Part shown: positions 1-9,520 of the stretch, in pieces | Numbering within the stretch: the stretch's first letter is position 1 | Layout of the letters: each line of letters opens with the position of its first letter | Source of the DNA: Klebsiella pneumoniae | Lineage (GTDB): Bacteria > Pseudomonadota > Gammaproteobacteria > Steroidobacterales > Steroidobacteraceae | Assembly (NCBI GenBank): GCA_945873095.1 | Contig: CAMCBU010000009.1 | Span: forward strand, 16,694 to 80,693 | Length of the DNA stretch: 64,000 bases | Reading direction: 5' to 3' | Made by a program: the position numbers and the translations under genes | Notes under the pieces: model-generated | Database searches by the model: none | The model's input: the letters and a program-made list of their open reading frames with translations, nothing else | What the model was told of the DNA's origin: nothing

Positions 1-627
1 CAGATGACGGAACACCAACAGCGTCAGCTCCGGGGTGACAGCCGCCTCGATCTGCGGGATGCTGTCTTTGGCCGCCATACCGGTGAGCAGATCGGATAAA
101 GGTGTGATCAAGTCATCCAGTGGCGCCGCCAGAATCTCGCAGCGCTCGAGTGCCGCGATGTAGGGCTTCGCTCGCTCGCGAAATCCAACCAGCACCCGCC
201 CTCGTTTGATGACGAACTTGGCACCCAGACGCGCCCGCCGCCGATAACGCCACACCGGCCCCTCGATCGGCGGCAGCCAAGCTTGCGGCGTCACTTTGGC
301 AATGCGCTGCAAGTTATCCGCTAACTCCTGCTGCTTCGCCGCCAACTGCGCAGCCGGCGCAAAGTGTTGCAACGAGCAACCGCCACACACGCCAAAGTGC
401 GCGCACTTCGGCGCAACTCGATCGGCCGAGGGCGTGACGACTTCGACGAGTACGGCTTCGTCATGCTGACGATGCCGTCGCTGTCGTTGGAAACGAATGG
501 TTTCACCTGGCAGCACACCGGGTACGAACACGGTCTTGGTACCGCGGACGACGCCTTCGCCATCGTGATTCAAAGCGGCGACCACGCCCTCTTCGATCGG
601 GGCGGCTTCGATACGCGATCGGCTCAT
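1..627 (-). CDS. rlmD: 23S rRNA m5U1939 methyltransferase RlmD, N-terminal part (cut by window)
   Basis: Only the first 209 codons are visible; the gene runs off the window start. The ATG at 627 overlaps the stop of the upstream exonuclease gene as ATGA. The N-terminus (about residues 1-66) looks like a TRAM domain. It is followed by the cluster Cys75, Cys81, Cys84 in the context PKCAHFGVCGGCSLQHF, which binds a 4Fe-4S cluster in this family. A fourth family Cys and the SAM-binding methyltransferase domain lie at or beyond the visible end. The family methylates U1939 of 23S rRNA. A paralogue such as RlmC is less likely because the TRAM domain is present. Confidence 0.9.
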   Translation of the reverse strand, partial: MSRSRIEAAPIEEGVVAALNHDGEGVVRGTKTVFVPGVLPGETIRFQRQRRHRQHDEAVLVEVVTPSADRVAPKCAHFGVCGGCSLQHFAPAAQLAAKQQELADNLQRIAKVTPQAWLPPIEGPVWRYRRRARLGAKFVIKRGRVLVGFRERAKPYIAALERCEILAAPLDDLITPLSDLLTGMAAKDSIPQIEAAVTPELTLLVFRHL

Positions 628-1415
628 CGCGGCGTCGGCAAGGGCGATGCGGGCCAAGCCGCCAAGAACTCGGCGAAGTGTGGTTCATCGGAATTTGCCA
701 GCAATGCGCGTACGCGAGCCTCCTCATTCGCACACTCGGTCTCATCGAGATGACCACGCATGCGCTGAAAGCGCAGGTAAACGAGCCAGGTGTTGAGCAC
801 ATCGGTCTCGCAGTAGCGACGGATCCCCGCGAGGTCGCCCGCCTCATAGGCACCCCAGACCTGATCGCCCGAAAAGCCGAGTTTGCCCGGAAAGCCGAGC
901 AGATAAGCCATGTCGGAGAGACTCGCCTTGGCGCGCGGCTGATAGGCCGAGAGCACATCCATCAGGTCGGTGTGACGCTCGTGGAATCGACTGAGATAGT
1001 TGTTCCACTTGAACGAGCTGTCCTCGGCACCGCTCTCCCAGTAACGCGGTGCAACGACACCATGTTTGAGCGCGCGGTAGTGCAACACCGGCAGATCGAA
1101 GCCACCCCCATTCCACGAGACGAGAGTCGGCGTATAGCGATCGATGCCCTCGAAGAACCGTGCGACGAGCTCACCCTCGTTCGATTCGAGATCGCCCAAA
1201 CTCCAAACCTTCAGCGTGTCACCCCGGCGCAGCACGCAGGAGATCGCCACGATGCGATGCTGCTCATGCGGCAAAAACTCGCTGCCGCGGTGCTGGCGTG
1301 CATGCGCGAACATCGCCTTGGCAACCTGACTATCCGAGAGCCCCTCGAGGTCAAACACACGTCGCCCCAGTTCGAGATCGGGAACCGTTTCAATATCGAA
1401 AACCAGTATGGTCAT
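624..1415 (-). CDS. DEDD-family 3'-5' exonuclease (PolB-like, COG3298 type)
   Basis: 263 aa. The ExoI motif FDIETVPD lies at residues 6-13. An ExoII-like NGGGFDLPVLHYRAL follows near residue 100, and the ExoIII-like YCETDVLNTWLVYL near residue 200. Together these give the four acidic metal ligands of the RNase H-fold DEDDy exonucleases. The protein is the size of the stand-alone predicted PolB-related exonucleases, and has no polymerase domain. It overlaps rlmD by 4 bp and follows pdxJ after 11 bp, so it probably belongs to the tail of the rpoE-lepA-era operon. The substrate (RNA or DNA) cannot be told from sequence. Confidence 0.8.
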   Translation of the reverse strand: MTILVFDIETVPDLELGRRVFDLEGLSDSQVAKAMFAHARQHRGSEFLPHEQHRIVAISCVLRRGDTLKVWSLGDLESNEGELVARFFEGIDRYTPTLVSWNGGGFDLPVLHYRALKHGVVAPRYWESGAEDSSFKWNNYLSRFHERHTDLMDVLSAYQPRAKASLSDMAYLLGFPGKLGFSGDQVWGAYEAGDLAGIRRYCETDVLNTWLVYLRFQRMRGHLDETECANEEARVRALLANSDEPHFAEFLAAWPASPLPTPR

Positions 1416-1426
1416 GGGGGTCCTCT

Positions 1427-2155
1427 TCAGGTTCGCGCAGCCGACATCACCGCCTTCATCTCGCGTACCGCGGCTGCAAAGCCGATGAAGATCGCTCGAC
1501 CGACGATGGCGTGACCGATGTTCAGTTCCGTGATTTCCTCAATCGCTGCCACGGCAGCGACGTTGTCGCAGTTGAGTCCGTGACCTGCGTGTACCTCAAG
1601 ACCAAGCGATGCCGCAAGTGCCGCACTCTCGCGCAAACGGTCGAGCTCATACGCCTGCGCGGTACCACTCATCTCGCAGTATCGACCCGTGTGCAGCTCG
1701 ATCACGGGAATACCGATGCGCGCTGTCGCCTCGATTTGCACCGGGTCAGGATCGATGAAGAGCGCGACCCGAATCCCCGCAGCGGCCAGCAGAGCGCCGC
1801 TCTCGCGCAGGCGCTCCAGCTGACCTCTGACCTCGAGTCCGCCCTCGGTCGTGATTTCGGCACGACGCTCGGGTACGAGACAACAATCCGCCGGCTTGAT
1901 GCGCTGCGCGATCGCGAGCATCTCATCGGTCAAGGCCATCTCGAGATTCATGCGCGAGCGCAACAACGGGCGCAAGCGCTCAACGTCGTCGTCCTGAATA
2001 TGCCGACGATCCTCGCGCAGATGCAGCGTGATGTTGTCGGCTCCGGCTTCCTCGGCGATCAGCGCCGCCTGCACAGGATCGGGATAGTGGATGCGACGCG
2101 CCTGCCGCACGGTCGCGACGTGATCGATGTTGACGCCAAGCTCGATGGGCTTCAT
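1427..2155 (-). CDS. pdxJ: pyridoxine 5'-phosphate synthase PdxJ
   Basis: 242 aa, the usual family length. PdxJ condenses 1-deoxyxylulose 5-phosphate with 3-amino-2-oxopropyl phosphate to give pyridoxine 5'-phosphate, in the cytoplasm. The start [20 protein letters not shown] carries the family signature, with the [13 protein letters not shown] active-site segment. A glycine-rich phosphate-binding VHAGHGLN and the catalytic-loop segment [10 protein letters not shown] near the C-terminus are also visible. It starts 1 bp after the recO stop, as in many Gammaproteobacteria where recO-pdxJ are coupled behind era. Its product is the cofactor of DapC, encoded later in the window. Confidence 0.97.
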   Translation of the reverse strand: MKPIELGVNIDHVATVRQARRIHYPDPVQAALIAEEAGADNITLHLREDRRHIQDDDVERLRPLLRSRMNLEMALTDEMLAIAQRIKPADCCLVPERRAEITTEGGLEVRGQLERLRESGALLAAAGIRVALFIDPDPVQIEATARIGIPVIELHTGRYCEMSGTAQAYELDRLRESAALAASLGLEVHAGHGLNCDNVAAVAAIEEITELNIGHAIVGRAIFIGFAAAVREMKAVMSAART

Positions 2156-2156
2156 G

Positions 2157-2897
2157 TCAGTCCTCTTTTGATCGACGAGCGACGGCTCGGGCCACCGTTC
2201 GCGTTTGCAATTCGCGACCGTCGAGTGCGTGATCGAGCGCCATTCGCAGGATGCGCTTGGCAGGCTCCAATACGGTCTCGTCGGTGTAGTCGTCGGCAGC
2301 GATGGCGAGCAGAGCGCGCCCTTCGAAGACCTTGCCGCCTGTCTCGCCGGTCACTTGCACGAAACCGAGATCAGGGTGGAAATGATAATACGCACCGGCT
2401 TGCAGTGCGCCGCCCTCACGCGCCACGTGCTCGAACTCGATGCCATACCCGAGCAGTTCGAGCAGCTGCCGCTCAAAGCGACGCAAACTCGCCTCGACGG
2501 CAGCCGCTGTTCGCAGCTGCGCCAACGTGCGATCGTAAAGATCGAAGACGAGTGGCTGCGGATCCAACCGAACCGTGAGCTTCAGCAGCAACTCGTTGAG
2601 GTACCACGCGGACATCATCGCGGCTGCGGGTAATTCCGGCAGTGTGTCCGCCGGTTCGCGCTCTGCTTGGGTGAGTTGGCCCGCATCCCCGCTGCCGCTC
2701 CACGCCACCAGCAAGCGGCGAAACGGCTGCAGAGTCGATGCATGACGGCCTTTGCCGCCGCGAACGCCGCGAGCGAACAACGTCAACCGACCTTGCTCGC
2801 GACTGAATACCTCGAGCATCCGGCTCGTATCGCGCCACGGCTTATGGTGCAGCAGATAGGCCGTGGTGAGATCGACGCGTCGAGTGCCGCGCGCCAT
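2157..2897 (-). CDS. recO: DNA repair protein RecO
   Basis: 246 aa. The N-terminal OB-fold region (residues 8-75) contains [20 protein letters not shown] and the characteristic [12 protein letters not shown]. An all-helical C-terminal domain follows. RecO anneals SSB-coated ssDNA and loads RecA at gaps in the RecF pathway. The zinc-finger cysteines found in some homologues are absent here, as is common in Gammaproteobacteria. The gene lies 6 bp downstream of era and 1 bp upstream of pdxJ, the standard order rnc-era-recO-pdxJ. Confidence 0.95.
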   Translation of the reverse strand: MARGTRRVDLTTAYLLHHKPWRDTSRMLEVFSREQGRLTLFARGVRGGKGRHASTLQPFRRLLVAWSGSGDAGQLTQAEREPADTLPELPAAAMMSAWYLNELLLKLTVRLDPQPLVFDLYDRTLAQLRTAAAVEASLRRFERQLLELLGYGIEFEHVAREGGALQAGAYYHFHPDLGFVQVTGETGGKVFEGRALLAIAADDYTDETVLEPAKRILRMALDHALDGRELQTRTVARAVARRSKED

Positions 2898-2903
2898 TCG
2901 CAG

Positions 2904-3800
2904 TCACTCGAGGCCGAGCGAACGCAGCGCCTGTGCGTTGTCGGCCCAGTTCTCGCGCACCTTGACCCAGAGCTCAAGATGGCAACGGCCACCGAGCAAG
3001 GCCACGATCTCACGGCGCGCCGAGCTGCCGACCCGTTTGAGGCGCGCACCACCGGCGCCGATGACGATCGGCTTTTGTCCCTCGCGATCGACCCAGATCA
3101 CGGCGTGGATCACCTGTCGATCTTCCTCTAGCGCCATCTTTTCGATCTCCACCGCGATGCCGTAAGGCACCTCTTGGTTGAGCTCGAGCGTCAGCTTCTC
3201 GCGGATGATTTCGGTGATCCGAAACTTCAGATCGCGATCGGTGCGATCGTCCTCGTCGAAGAGCTGCGGCGACTCCGGCAAGTGCTTGGCGATCGTCGCG
3301 ATCAACGGCTCGAGGTTATCGCCCTGCTTGGACGAAACCGGCACGACATCGAGGAACGCATATTTCGCAGTGAGCTCGGCCATGAAGGGCAGCAGGCGAT
3401 CGCGCGGCTTGGCAAGATCGACCTTGCTGATCACTGCAACCGCCGGACGACCGCTGTCGCGGATGCGCTGCATCACGGCCGCATCCTCGTCGGTCCAACG
3501 CAAGGCCTCGACGACGAACACGACGAGGTCCGCATCGGCCAACGCCGAGGCGGCTGTGCGATTCATCGCCTTGTTGAGGGCGCGCTTACCGCCCACGTGC
3601 AAACCGGGTGTGTCGACGAAGGCAATCTGCACATTGGGTCGGTTGACGAGGCCCGTGATGCGATGCCGAGTCGTCTGCGGACGTGGCGTGACGATCGAGA
3701 GCTTCTCACCGACGAGCGCATTGAGCAAAGTGGACTTGCCGACGTTCGGACGACCGACCAGCGCGGCGAAGCCGGCACGAAACGTCTCGCCCGGCGTCAC
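2904..3800 (-). CDS. era: GTPase Era, 16S rRNA-binding ribosome assembly factor
   Basis: About 298 aa. The G1 motif GRPNVGKST lies near the N-terminus. G2/G3 appear as QTTRHRITG and FVDTPGLH, G4 as SKVD, and the C-terminal KH domain contains PIVIGAGGARLKRVG. Era binds the 3' end of 16S rRNA during 30S maturation. A longer frame opens with ATG at 3830, but that would overlap rnc by 34 bp. The GTG at 3800 forms a GTGA overlap with the rnc stop and gives the normal N-terminal length, so I chose it. Expression is probably coupled translationally to rnc. Confidence 0.95.
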   Translation of the reverse strand: MTPGETFRAGFAALVGRPNVGKSTLLNALVGEKLSIVTPRPQTTRHRITGLVNRPNVQIAFVDTPGLHVGGKRALNKAMNRTAASALADADLVVFVVEALRWTDEDAAVMQRIRDSGRPAVAVISKVDLAKPRDRLLPFMAELTAKYAFLDVVPVSSKQGDNLEPLIATIAKHLPESPQLFDEDDRTDRDLKFRITEIIREKLTLELNQEVPYGIAVEIEKMALEEDRQVIHAVIWVDREGQKPIVIGAGGARLKRVGSSARREIVALLGGRCHLELWVKVRENWADNAQALRSLGLE

Positions 3801-4510
3801 GATGCAGTCCCTTTGCGAGTGCTCGCCCAACGGGTCTCGACTTGCGGCAGCAAACTCTGCGCCGCTTCCTGTTCCGCCCGCCGACGGCTCGAGCCCACGC
3901 CAGAGGTGGTCAGAGAAAGCTCAGCCAGTTCACAACGCACGGTGAACTCTTGCGCGTGCGGCTCACCTACGATGTTTTCGACGGAATAAATCGGCAAAGC
4001 GTAACCTCGGGACTGCAGCAACTCCTGCAGTCGTGTTTTGGGATCTTTGAGACTCGCAGCGTCCGGCAAGCTCTCGAGCTCGGCACCGCACAACTCGACG
4101 ACGAGGCGGCGCGCTTCGGCGAGACCTCCATCGAGATAGACCGCGCCCACCAGCGCCTCGAAGGCGTCAGCGAGTATCGACTGTCGACGAAACCCGCCCG
4201 TCTTCAACTCACCCGACCCTAAGTGAAGCTCATCGCCAAGTGCGAGACGCTGCGCGATCCGAGCGAGCGGCTCCGCACTGACGAGGCTCGCTCGGAAACG
4301 ACTGAGGTCACCCTCGGAAGCTTTCGGAAAACGTTGATACAGCAGCTCTGCAATGAGCAAATTGACGACCGAATCGCCTAAGAATTCGAGCCGCTCGTTA
4401 TTGCAGCCCGAGGCGCTGCGATGCGTCAGCGCCGCTGTGAACAACTCGAGATTGCGCGGCTCGTAACCGAGCGTCGACTTGAGCCAGTGCAGCGGCCAAT
4501 CGGGCTTCAC
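3797..4510 (-). CDS. rnc: ribonuclease III
   Basis: 237 aa. The RNase III signature NERLEFLGDSVVN (residues 38-50) carries Glu42 and Asp46. The second metal-binding pair is Asp115 and Glu118, in LADAFEALVGAVYLDGG. A C-terminal double-stranded RNA-binding domain (about 155-225) begins KTRLQELLQSRG and ends with the SSRRRAEQEAAQSLL helix. The enzyme cleaves dsRNA in rRNA precursors and mRNAs. It lies between lepB (13 bp upstream) and era (4-bp overlap), the conserved lepA-lepB-rnc-era order. Confidence 0.97.
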   Translation of the reverse strand: MKPDWPLHWLKSTLGYEPRNLELFTAALTHRSASGCNNERLEFLGDSVVNLLIAELLYQRFPKASEGDLSRFRASLVSAEPLARIAQRLALGDELHLGSGELKTGGFRRQSILADAFEALVGAVYLDGGLAEARRLVVELCGAELESLPDAASLKDPKTRLQELLQSRGYALPIYSVENIVGEPHAQEFTVRCELAELSLTTSGVGSSRRRAEQEAAQSLLPQVETRWASTRKGTAS

Positions 4511-4523
4511 GACCGATCCGATC

Positions 4524-5609
4524 TCATTCGATGCGCGTGCCGATGCGCGACCAATCGGGACCCCCGGAACGCTGCAGATCCCAGTTGAACCAAACCAAAC
4601 TGGCTCTCCCGACGAGGAGCGACTCGGCGACGAAACCCCAAACGCGCCCGTCGGAGCTATTGTCGCGATTATCGCCCACCATCAAATAATGACCTTCCGG
4701 TACCTGCATGATGCGATTACCCGAATCGGGATTGATACCGGCGGTCGACTCGTTGCAGATGTAGCCCTGCGGAATGCTGCGATTGCACGACGGCAACGGC
4801 GGCACCGTGATCAGATCGGAGCTGAGACAATGCAGCACGCGATGGGTGTGCTCGCCGAGCGTCTCTTCGGCAATACGCATGTTGAGATAACAACCATCCT
4901 GGTAACGACCCTGCTGTACCAACGGCACGGGCTTACCATTGATGATCAGCTGATCCTCGCGAACCTCGACGACATCGCCAGGCAAGCCCACGATGCGCTT
5001 GACGTAATTCACGGTCGTATCGGTCGGGAAGCGAAACACGGCAACATCGCCGCGCTGCGGCGCGCCCACCTCCAAGACCTTCTCATGGATGACCGGCAAT
5101 CTGACGCCATAGGCGTATTTGTTGACCAAGATGAAGTCCCCGTCAAGCAAGGTCGGCATCATCGAATCCGAGGGAATCCGATACGGTTCGTACAGGAACG
5201 AGCGCAGGACGAGTAACACCGCCATGATCGGGAAGAAGCTACGCGCGTAATCGACCGTGCCCGGTAGTTCGATGCTTGCCGGGTCACGTCCGGCCGACTG
5301 CGCTGCCGCGATACGCCGCGGTCGTAGCAAGCAGTGATCGATCGCCCAGACGACGCCCGAGACGATCGTGATGAGGATCAAGACGAGACTGAAATCAGCG
5401 CGCTGTGCGCTCATCAGTTGATAGAAGCTTGCCAGGACCAGTGCGGGTAACACGGCATACAAGATGCGCATCAAAACTGGATCTTTGGCAGGCACACCGG
5501 CGGGCGATCGCAACTGTCGCCCCGGCCGCAGGAACCAATCGTCGATCACGCAGATGAGCGCCACGGGCAGCGTGAACAGCGACAACAGCGAGGCGATCAG
5601 ATCCAACAT
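4524..5609 (-). CDS. lepB: signal peptidase I
   Basis: 361 aa, longer than the E. coli enzyme (324). The nucleophile is Ser149 in IPSDSMMPTL and the general base is Lys204 in NYVKRIVGLPGD. The box VGDNRDNSSDGRVWG lies near the C-terminus. Upstream of the catalytic domain there are about four hydrophobic stretches (roughly residues 3-25, 48-65, 74-95 and 122-140) rather than the usual two. The enzyme removes signal peptides on the periplasmic face of the inner membrane. It starts 2 bp after the lepA stop and is coupled to it. A periplasmic loop around 225-280 contains four cysteines. Confidence 0.96.
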   Translation of the reverse strand: MLDLIASLLSLFTLPVALICVIDDWFLRPGRQLRSPAGVPAKDPVLMRILYAVLPALVLASFYQLMSAQRADFSLVLILITIVSGVVWAIDHCLLRPRRIAAAQSAGRDPASIELPGTVDYARSFFPIMAVLLVLRSFLYEPYRIPSDSMMPTLLDGDFILVNKYAYGVRLPVIHEKVLEVGAPQRGDVAVFRFPTDTTVNYVKRIVGLPGDVVEVREDQLIINGKPVPLVQQGRYQDGCYLNMRIAEETLGEHTHRVLHCLSSDLITVPPLPSCNRSIPQGYICNESTAGINPDSGNRIMQVPEGHYLMVGDNRDNSSDGRVWGFVAESLLVGRASLVWFNWDLQRSGGPDWSRIGTRIE

Positions 5610-5611
5610 GA

Positions 5612-7405
5612 TTATTTCCTGCCTACCTTGAGCACAGCGAGGAAGGCTTCCTGCGGAATCTCGACCGAGCCGACTTGCTTCATGCGCTTCTTGCCTTCTT
5701 TTTGTTTCTCGAGCAGCTTGCGCTTGCGACTGATGTCACCACCGTAGCACTTGGCCAAGACGTTCTTGCGCAGCGCCTTGACGGTCGCCCGCGCGATGAC
5801 ATGCGCGCCGATCGCCGCCTGTACTGCCACTTCGAACATCTGGCGCGGAATCAACTCCTGCATCTTGTCGACGAGCTCGCGACCGCGCTGATAGGCGCTG
5901 TCGCGGTGCACGATGATCGAGAGCGCATCGACCTTGTCACCGTTGATGAGGATATCGAGCTTGACCAGCGGCGCCGCTTGGAAGTGGCTGAACTCGTAAT
6001 CGAAACTCGCATAACCGCGACTGACCGACTTCAAGCGGTCGAAGAAATCGAGCACGACCTCCGCGAGCGGCAAGGCGTACTGCAGCGACACCTGGTTGGC
6101 CAGATACTGCATCTTTTTCTGCATGCCGCGCTTCTCGGTGCACAGCTGCAAAACGGCACCGACGTAGTCGGGCGGCACGAGGATGTTGGCGATGATGATC
6201 GGTTCGCGGATCTCGGCGAGCTTATTCGGCGGCGGCAGCTTGGCCGGGTTGTCGACATATTCGTTCGTGCCATCGACGAGACCCACCTCGTAGATCACCG
6301 TTGGCGCGCTCGTGATGAGATCGAGGTCGTATTCGCGCTCGAGCCGCTCTTGCACGATGTCCATATGCAAAAGCCCCAAGAATCCGACCCGAAAACCGAA
6401 GCCCAATGCACCGGAGACTTCCGGCTCGTAGTGCAGCGCCGAATCGTTCAGACGCAGTTTGGCGAGCGCGTCGCGGAAGGACTCATAGTCGTCTGCATTG
6501 ACCGGGAACAGCCCCGCGAACACGCGCGGCTGCACTTGTTTGAAACCCGGCAACGGCGCCGAGCACGGCTTGCCGTCGAGGGTGATGGTGTCGCCAACCG
6601 GCGCGCCGTCGATTTCTTTGACACCGGCAATCACGAAACCCACCTCGCCCGCCGACAACTGGGGCGCTGCGAGGGATTTGGGCGTGAAGCGCCCGAGTTT
6701 GTCGACCTGCCAGATGCGGCCGGTCGACATCACGCGGATTTTGTCACCGATTTTGATCGTGCCGTTGACGACGCGCACGAGCGAGACGACCCCCACGTAG
6801 TTGTCGAACCACGAATCGATGATGAGCGCTTGCAGAGGCGCTGCCGGGTCGCCCTTCGGTGCGGGAATTCGTTCGACGATCGCCTCGAGCAACTCGGGGA
6901 CGTTCTCGCCGGTCTTGGCCGAGACGCGTACCGCATCCTGCGCATCGATCCCGATGATTTCTTCGATCTCGCGGATCACCTTCGGCGGATCGGCGGAGGG
7001 CAGATCGATCTTGTTGATGACAGGTAGCACCTCGAGACCCTGCTCGATGGCCGTGTAGCAGTTGGCCACGCTCTGTGCTTCGACGCCCTGCGAGGCATCC
7101 ACCACGAGCAGGGCGCCGTCACAGGCGGCGAGCGAGCGCGACACCTCGTAGGAAAAGTCGACGTGCCCCGGCGTATCGATGATGTTCAGTTGATAGCGCT
7201 GGCCGTTCTTGGCGTTGTAGTAGAGCGTGACGCTTTGCGCCTTGATGGTGATGCCGCGCTCGCGCTCGAGCGCCATGGAATCGAGCACCTGACTTTGCAT
7301 CTCACGCGCATCGAGCCCACCACAGAGTTGGATCAATCGATCGGCGAGCGTGGACTTGCCGTGATCGACGTGGGCGATGATCGAAAAGTTGCGAATGTTC
7401 TGCAT
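5612..7405 (-). CDS. lepA: elongation factor 4 (back-translocating GTPase)
   Basis: 597 aa, the standard length. The protein opens [20 protein letters not shown] with the P-loop AHVDHGKST. Other markers are [15 protein letters not shown] (switch I), DTPGHVDF (G3), NKIDLP (G4) and the EF4-specific C-terminal domain ending around [21 protein letters not shown]4 remobilises stalled or mistranslocated ribosomes. The 57 bp upstream hold a TATAAT hexamer on the minus strand, so lepA may have its own promoter besides read-through from rpoE. Confidence 0.98.
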   Translation of the reverse strand: MQNIRNFSIIAHVDHGKSTLADRLIQLCGGLDAREMQSQVLDSMALERERGITIKAQSVTLYYNAKNGQRYQLNIIDTPGHVDFSYEVSRSLAACDGALLVVDASQGVEAQSVANCYTAIEQGLEVLPVINKIDLPSADPPKVIREIEEIIGIDAQDAVRVSAKTGENVPELLEAIVERIPAPKGDPAAPLQALIIDSWFDNYVGVVSLVRVVNGTIKIGDKIRVMSTGRIWQVDKLGRFTPKSLAAPQLSAGEVGFVIAGVKEIDGAPVGDTITLDGKPCSAPLPGFKQVQPRVFAGLFPVNADDYESFRDALAKLRLNDSALHYEPEVSGALGFGFRVGFLGLLHMDIVQERLEREYDLDLITSAPTVIYEVGLVDGTNEYVDNPAKLPPPNKLAEIREPIIIANILVPPDYVGAVLQLCTEKRGMQKKMQYLANQVSLQYALPLAEVVLDFFDRLKSVSRGYASFDYEFSHFQAAPLVKLDILINGDKVDALSIIVHRDSAYQRGRELVDKMQELIPRQMFEVAVQAAIGAHVIARATVKALRKNVLAKCYGGDISRKRKLLEKQKEGKKRMKQVGSVEIPQEAFLAVLKVGRK

Positions 7406-7444
7406 CGGTGACCGGCTGAGCCGCAGGAAGCGGCAAAACGCCCA

Positions 7445-7450
7445 ATTATA
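7445..7450 (-). promoter_or_regulatory. candidate -10 hexamer for lepA-lepB
   Basis: A perfect TATAAT on the minus strand lies in the 57-bp gap before lepA. No good -35 hexamer is visible at 16-18 bp, so the assignment rests on the -10 match and the position alone. Confidence 0.35.
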
Positions 7451-7462
7451 CCGGAGGCACCG

Positions 7463-7711
7463 TCACCGAACCCGGAAAAGGCGGTGCAGCTCAGTGGCAT
7501 CGAAGACGGTGGTCAGCACCGCCTCACCACCCCAGAGCAAAACCGGAATCTTGAGCCCGTAGCGACGCTGCCACTCCGGGTCTGAGTCCACATCCGCGAT
7601 CTCGAGCGGCGGCAGGCTGATCTGCGCGGCGAGAGTCGCAAGCTCCGCCGCAAACTCCTCGCAAAGACCACAGCCCTCTCGCGAGAGCAGCGTCAAACGA
7701 GCCTCGTTCAA
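7463..7711 (-). CDS. glutaredoxin-like thioredoxin-fold protein (DUF836 type)
   Basis: 82 aa. The start MNEARLTLLSREGCGLCEEF gives a beta-strand followed by a redox CGLC motif (Cys14, Cys17). IPVLLWGGEAVL supplies the cis-proline segment of the thioredoxin fold. This small family occurs next to rseB/lepA in several Gammaproteobacteria. It lies 7 bp downstream of rseB, so is co-transcribed with the sigma-E regulon genes. A disulfide-reducing or glutathionylation role is inferred from fold and motif; the substrate is unknown. Confidence 0.85.
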   Translation of the reverse strand: MNEARLTLLSREGCGLCEEFAAELATLAAQISLPPLEIADVDSDPEWQRRYGLKIPVLLWGGEAVLTTVFDATELHRLFRVR

Positions 7712-7718
7712 GCGGCGC

Positions 7719-8789
7719 TCAAGGCGCAGGCGCCGCCGCCGCCGCGGGCGGTGGCGAATTGAGCGGACGACCCGCTCGTCGCGGTTCGTTGGGGACGGCG
7801 CTGCGAGCAGCCTTCAACTGCGAGGCGATCATTCGCGCCGTTCGTAGCGGAACCTCACCGACGACGACCGCCGGCTTGCCATCGATCACCGTCACCAGCG
7901 TCGTCGCGGCGCCCTGTTGCGGGCCGCCCGCCTGCTGCTGCGCCGCTTCGAGCGTGACAGCGGCACCGATGAACACCGAAACCGAGGCGAGCCCATCCGA
8001 AAATACCAGATGTGAAACCGGCCGATCTGTCCCCGGCAGGGTCTGCTCAACCTGCTGCGTCAGACGAAATCCTTGCGGCAACCGCGTCGTCGTCCACACC
8101 TGCCGAACCCCTGCGCCACTTTCGGCGCGGATGAATCGCGAATGCATCCGACGGAATCGCTCGGATCCCGTAGGCAAGCGGAAAGCCTCATCCGGAATGC
8201 TGCTCATGAGGGCGAGACTCGCAAACGCAATACGCTCAAGCACCTCACCCTTCGCGTCATGCAGCTCCGTCTTGAGCGGCATGTGCGAGCGAGCATCGAT
8301 CCAGACGCGATAACCGTAGCGGAACGGATCGCGCGGCGTCATCGCAATGAAACGCGCGTCGCGGCCCATCAGGCGCACTGTCTTCACAGGACTGAATTCA
8401 TAGAGTTCGGCTTGCTGCTGATCGATACGCGGTAACGTCGGCAGCAACCCGCCCGAGTGCGGTCGCTCTTCTGTCAGCACCATTTCCTGATCCGGCAACA
8501 CGTAGGAGACCTCGTTGCCCCGACGCACGAACTCGCGCCCCGACCCATCGAGCGACATCAACCGTTCGCACACCTCACCTTCCCGAACGCGATGCACGAT
8601 CCGCATCGCCTCGGCGCGCCCGCCGCGAGTGTGGAAAAAAGTGCCGTCATAGCTGCGCTCGGAGAGCGCCTTGTTCATCCGCTCGAGCCAGTCCTGCGCT
8701 TCGCTCGCGACGGCTCCGAGCGGCAGCGTGGCGGCTGTCAGCGTGGCGAGCCACATCGCTGCCGAACGACGCATATCGAGCGCGATCAT
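7719..8789 (-). CDS. rseB: sigma-E regulatory protein RseB/MucB
   Basis: 356 aa from the ATG at 8789, which overlaps the rseA stop as TGATG. A signal peptide ends near the ALA-like junction VASEA around residue 28. The LolA-like N-terminal domain contains LSERSYDGTFFHTRGG and the VIYRV-like segment MRIVHRVREGEVCERL. The second domain lies around 200-320. RseB shields RseA from DegS and senses misplaced lipopolysaccharide in the periplasm. The last 25 residues are Pro/Ala-rich and probably disordered. Confidence 0.93.
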   Translation of the reverse strand: MIALDMRRSAAMWLATLTAATLPLGAVASEAQDWLERMNKALSERSYDGTFFHTRGGRAEAMRIVHRVREGEVCERLMSLDGSGREFVRRGNEVSYVLPDQEMVLTEERPHSGGLLPTLPRIDQQQAELYEFSPVKTVRLMGRDARFIAMTPRDPFRYGYRVWIDARSHMPLKTELHDAKGEVLERIAFASLALMSSIPDEAFRLPTGSERFRRMHSRFIRAESGAGVRQVWTTTRLPQGFRLTQQVEQTLPGTDRPVSHLVFSDGLASVSVFIGAAVTLEAAQQQAGGPQQGAATTLVTVIDGKPAVVVGEVPLRTARMIASQLKAARSAVPNEPRRAGRPLNSPPPAAAAAPAP

Positions 8790-9520
8790 CAAAGAATCTC
8801 GCCCCGCGCGGGCGCATCCTCGGTCACGACCGCAGGCTCCATCTGCACCTCCTCGGCGATCGGTGCGCTGCTGATCAGCGTCGAGAGCGTCCCGTGTCGC
8901 AGCATCGGTGCCGCCACGGCACTGTGTGCAGCGACGAAATTGGCCAGTTGCACGGGCGCCGTCACGACGGGCGTGGCGCCCTCTCGAATCGGCGGCGTGA
9001 CATAACTCACCGGCTCGCTCGGCTTCATCGCCAAGATGATTTCGTCACCCTCGGCAGCGGCCGCAGGGATGACAACTTCTTCAACGACCTCGGCCGGCGG
9101 CGCAGCTGGATCTTTTGCCGCGGTTGTGACGAGTGAGGCACTTTGCGGGTTACCCCCGAAGAAGATGACCACCGCGCCGACTGCCGCTGCCACGCCAAGG
9201 CCACCGGCCCAACGCAGCGCCGGAGCTCGACCCGCGGCCTGCCGGCCGCTTGCGGCAACGGTTGCGGTGACGGTTGCAGCGGCGACGTCGCTGCGATCGG
9301 CCTGCACGACCGCGGCGATCTGCGGCGCGAGGTGACGCCGCGCGAGCGGTTCACTGCGCATCACCGCACCGATCAAAGAATAGTTGTCCCAACTGCGACG
9401 CAGGTTCTCGTCCTTTGCGAGGCGCCGCGCGACGAGTTCACACTCGCCCTCCGATAGTGCGCCATCGAACATCGCCGATAGTTGGCTCTCGCGTTCGCTA
9501 TCAGTCTGATCTGCACTCAT
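8789..9520 (-). CDS. rseA: anti-sigma-E factor RseA
   Basis: 243 aa. The N-terminal cytoplasmic domain opens with the typical ESQLSAMFDGALSEGE and contains RRSWDNYSLIGAVMR, which contacts sigma-E. A transmembrane segment spans about residues 103-122 (RWAGGLGVAAAVGAVVIFF). The periplasmic part, rich in Ala/Pro/Glu, would bind RseB and be cut by DegS; the RseP site lies in the membrane. RseP is also encoded in this window (43170-44543). The gene overlaps rpoE by 4 bp (ATGA), a coupling that keeps sigma and anti-sigma in balance. Confidence 0.93.
   Translation of the reverse strand: MSADQTDSERESQLSAMFDGALSEGECELVARRLAKDENLRRSWDNYSLIGAVMRSEPLARRHLAPQIAAVVQADRSDVAAATVTATVAASGRQAAGRAPALRWAGGLGVAAAVGAVVIFFGGNPQSASLVTTAAKDPAAPPAEVVEEVVIPAAAAEGDEIILAMKPSEPVSYVTPPIREGATPVVTAPVQLANFVAAHSAVAAPMLRHGTLSTLISSAPIAEEVQMEPAVVTEDAPARGEIL

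Noticed and set aside
5675..7027. Long plus-strand frame opposite lepA, rich in Arg/Asp/Leu
   Set aside because: Typical antisense shadow of a conserved gene with GC-biased third positions.
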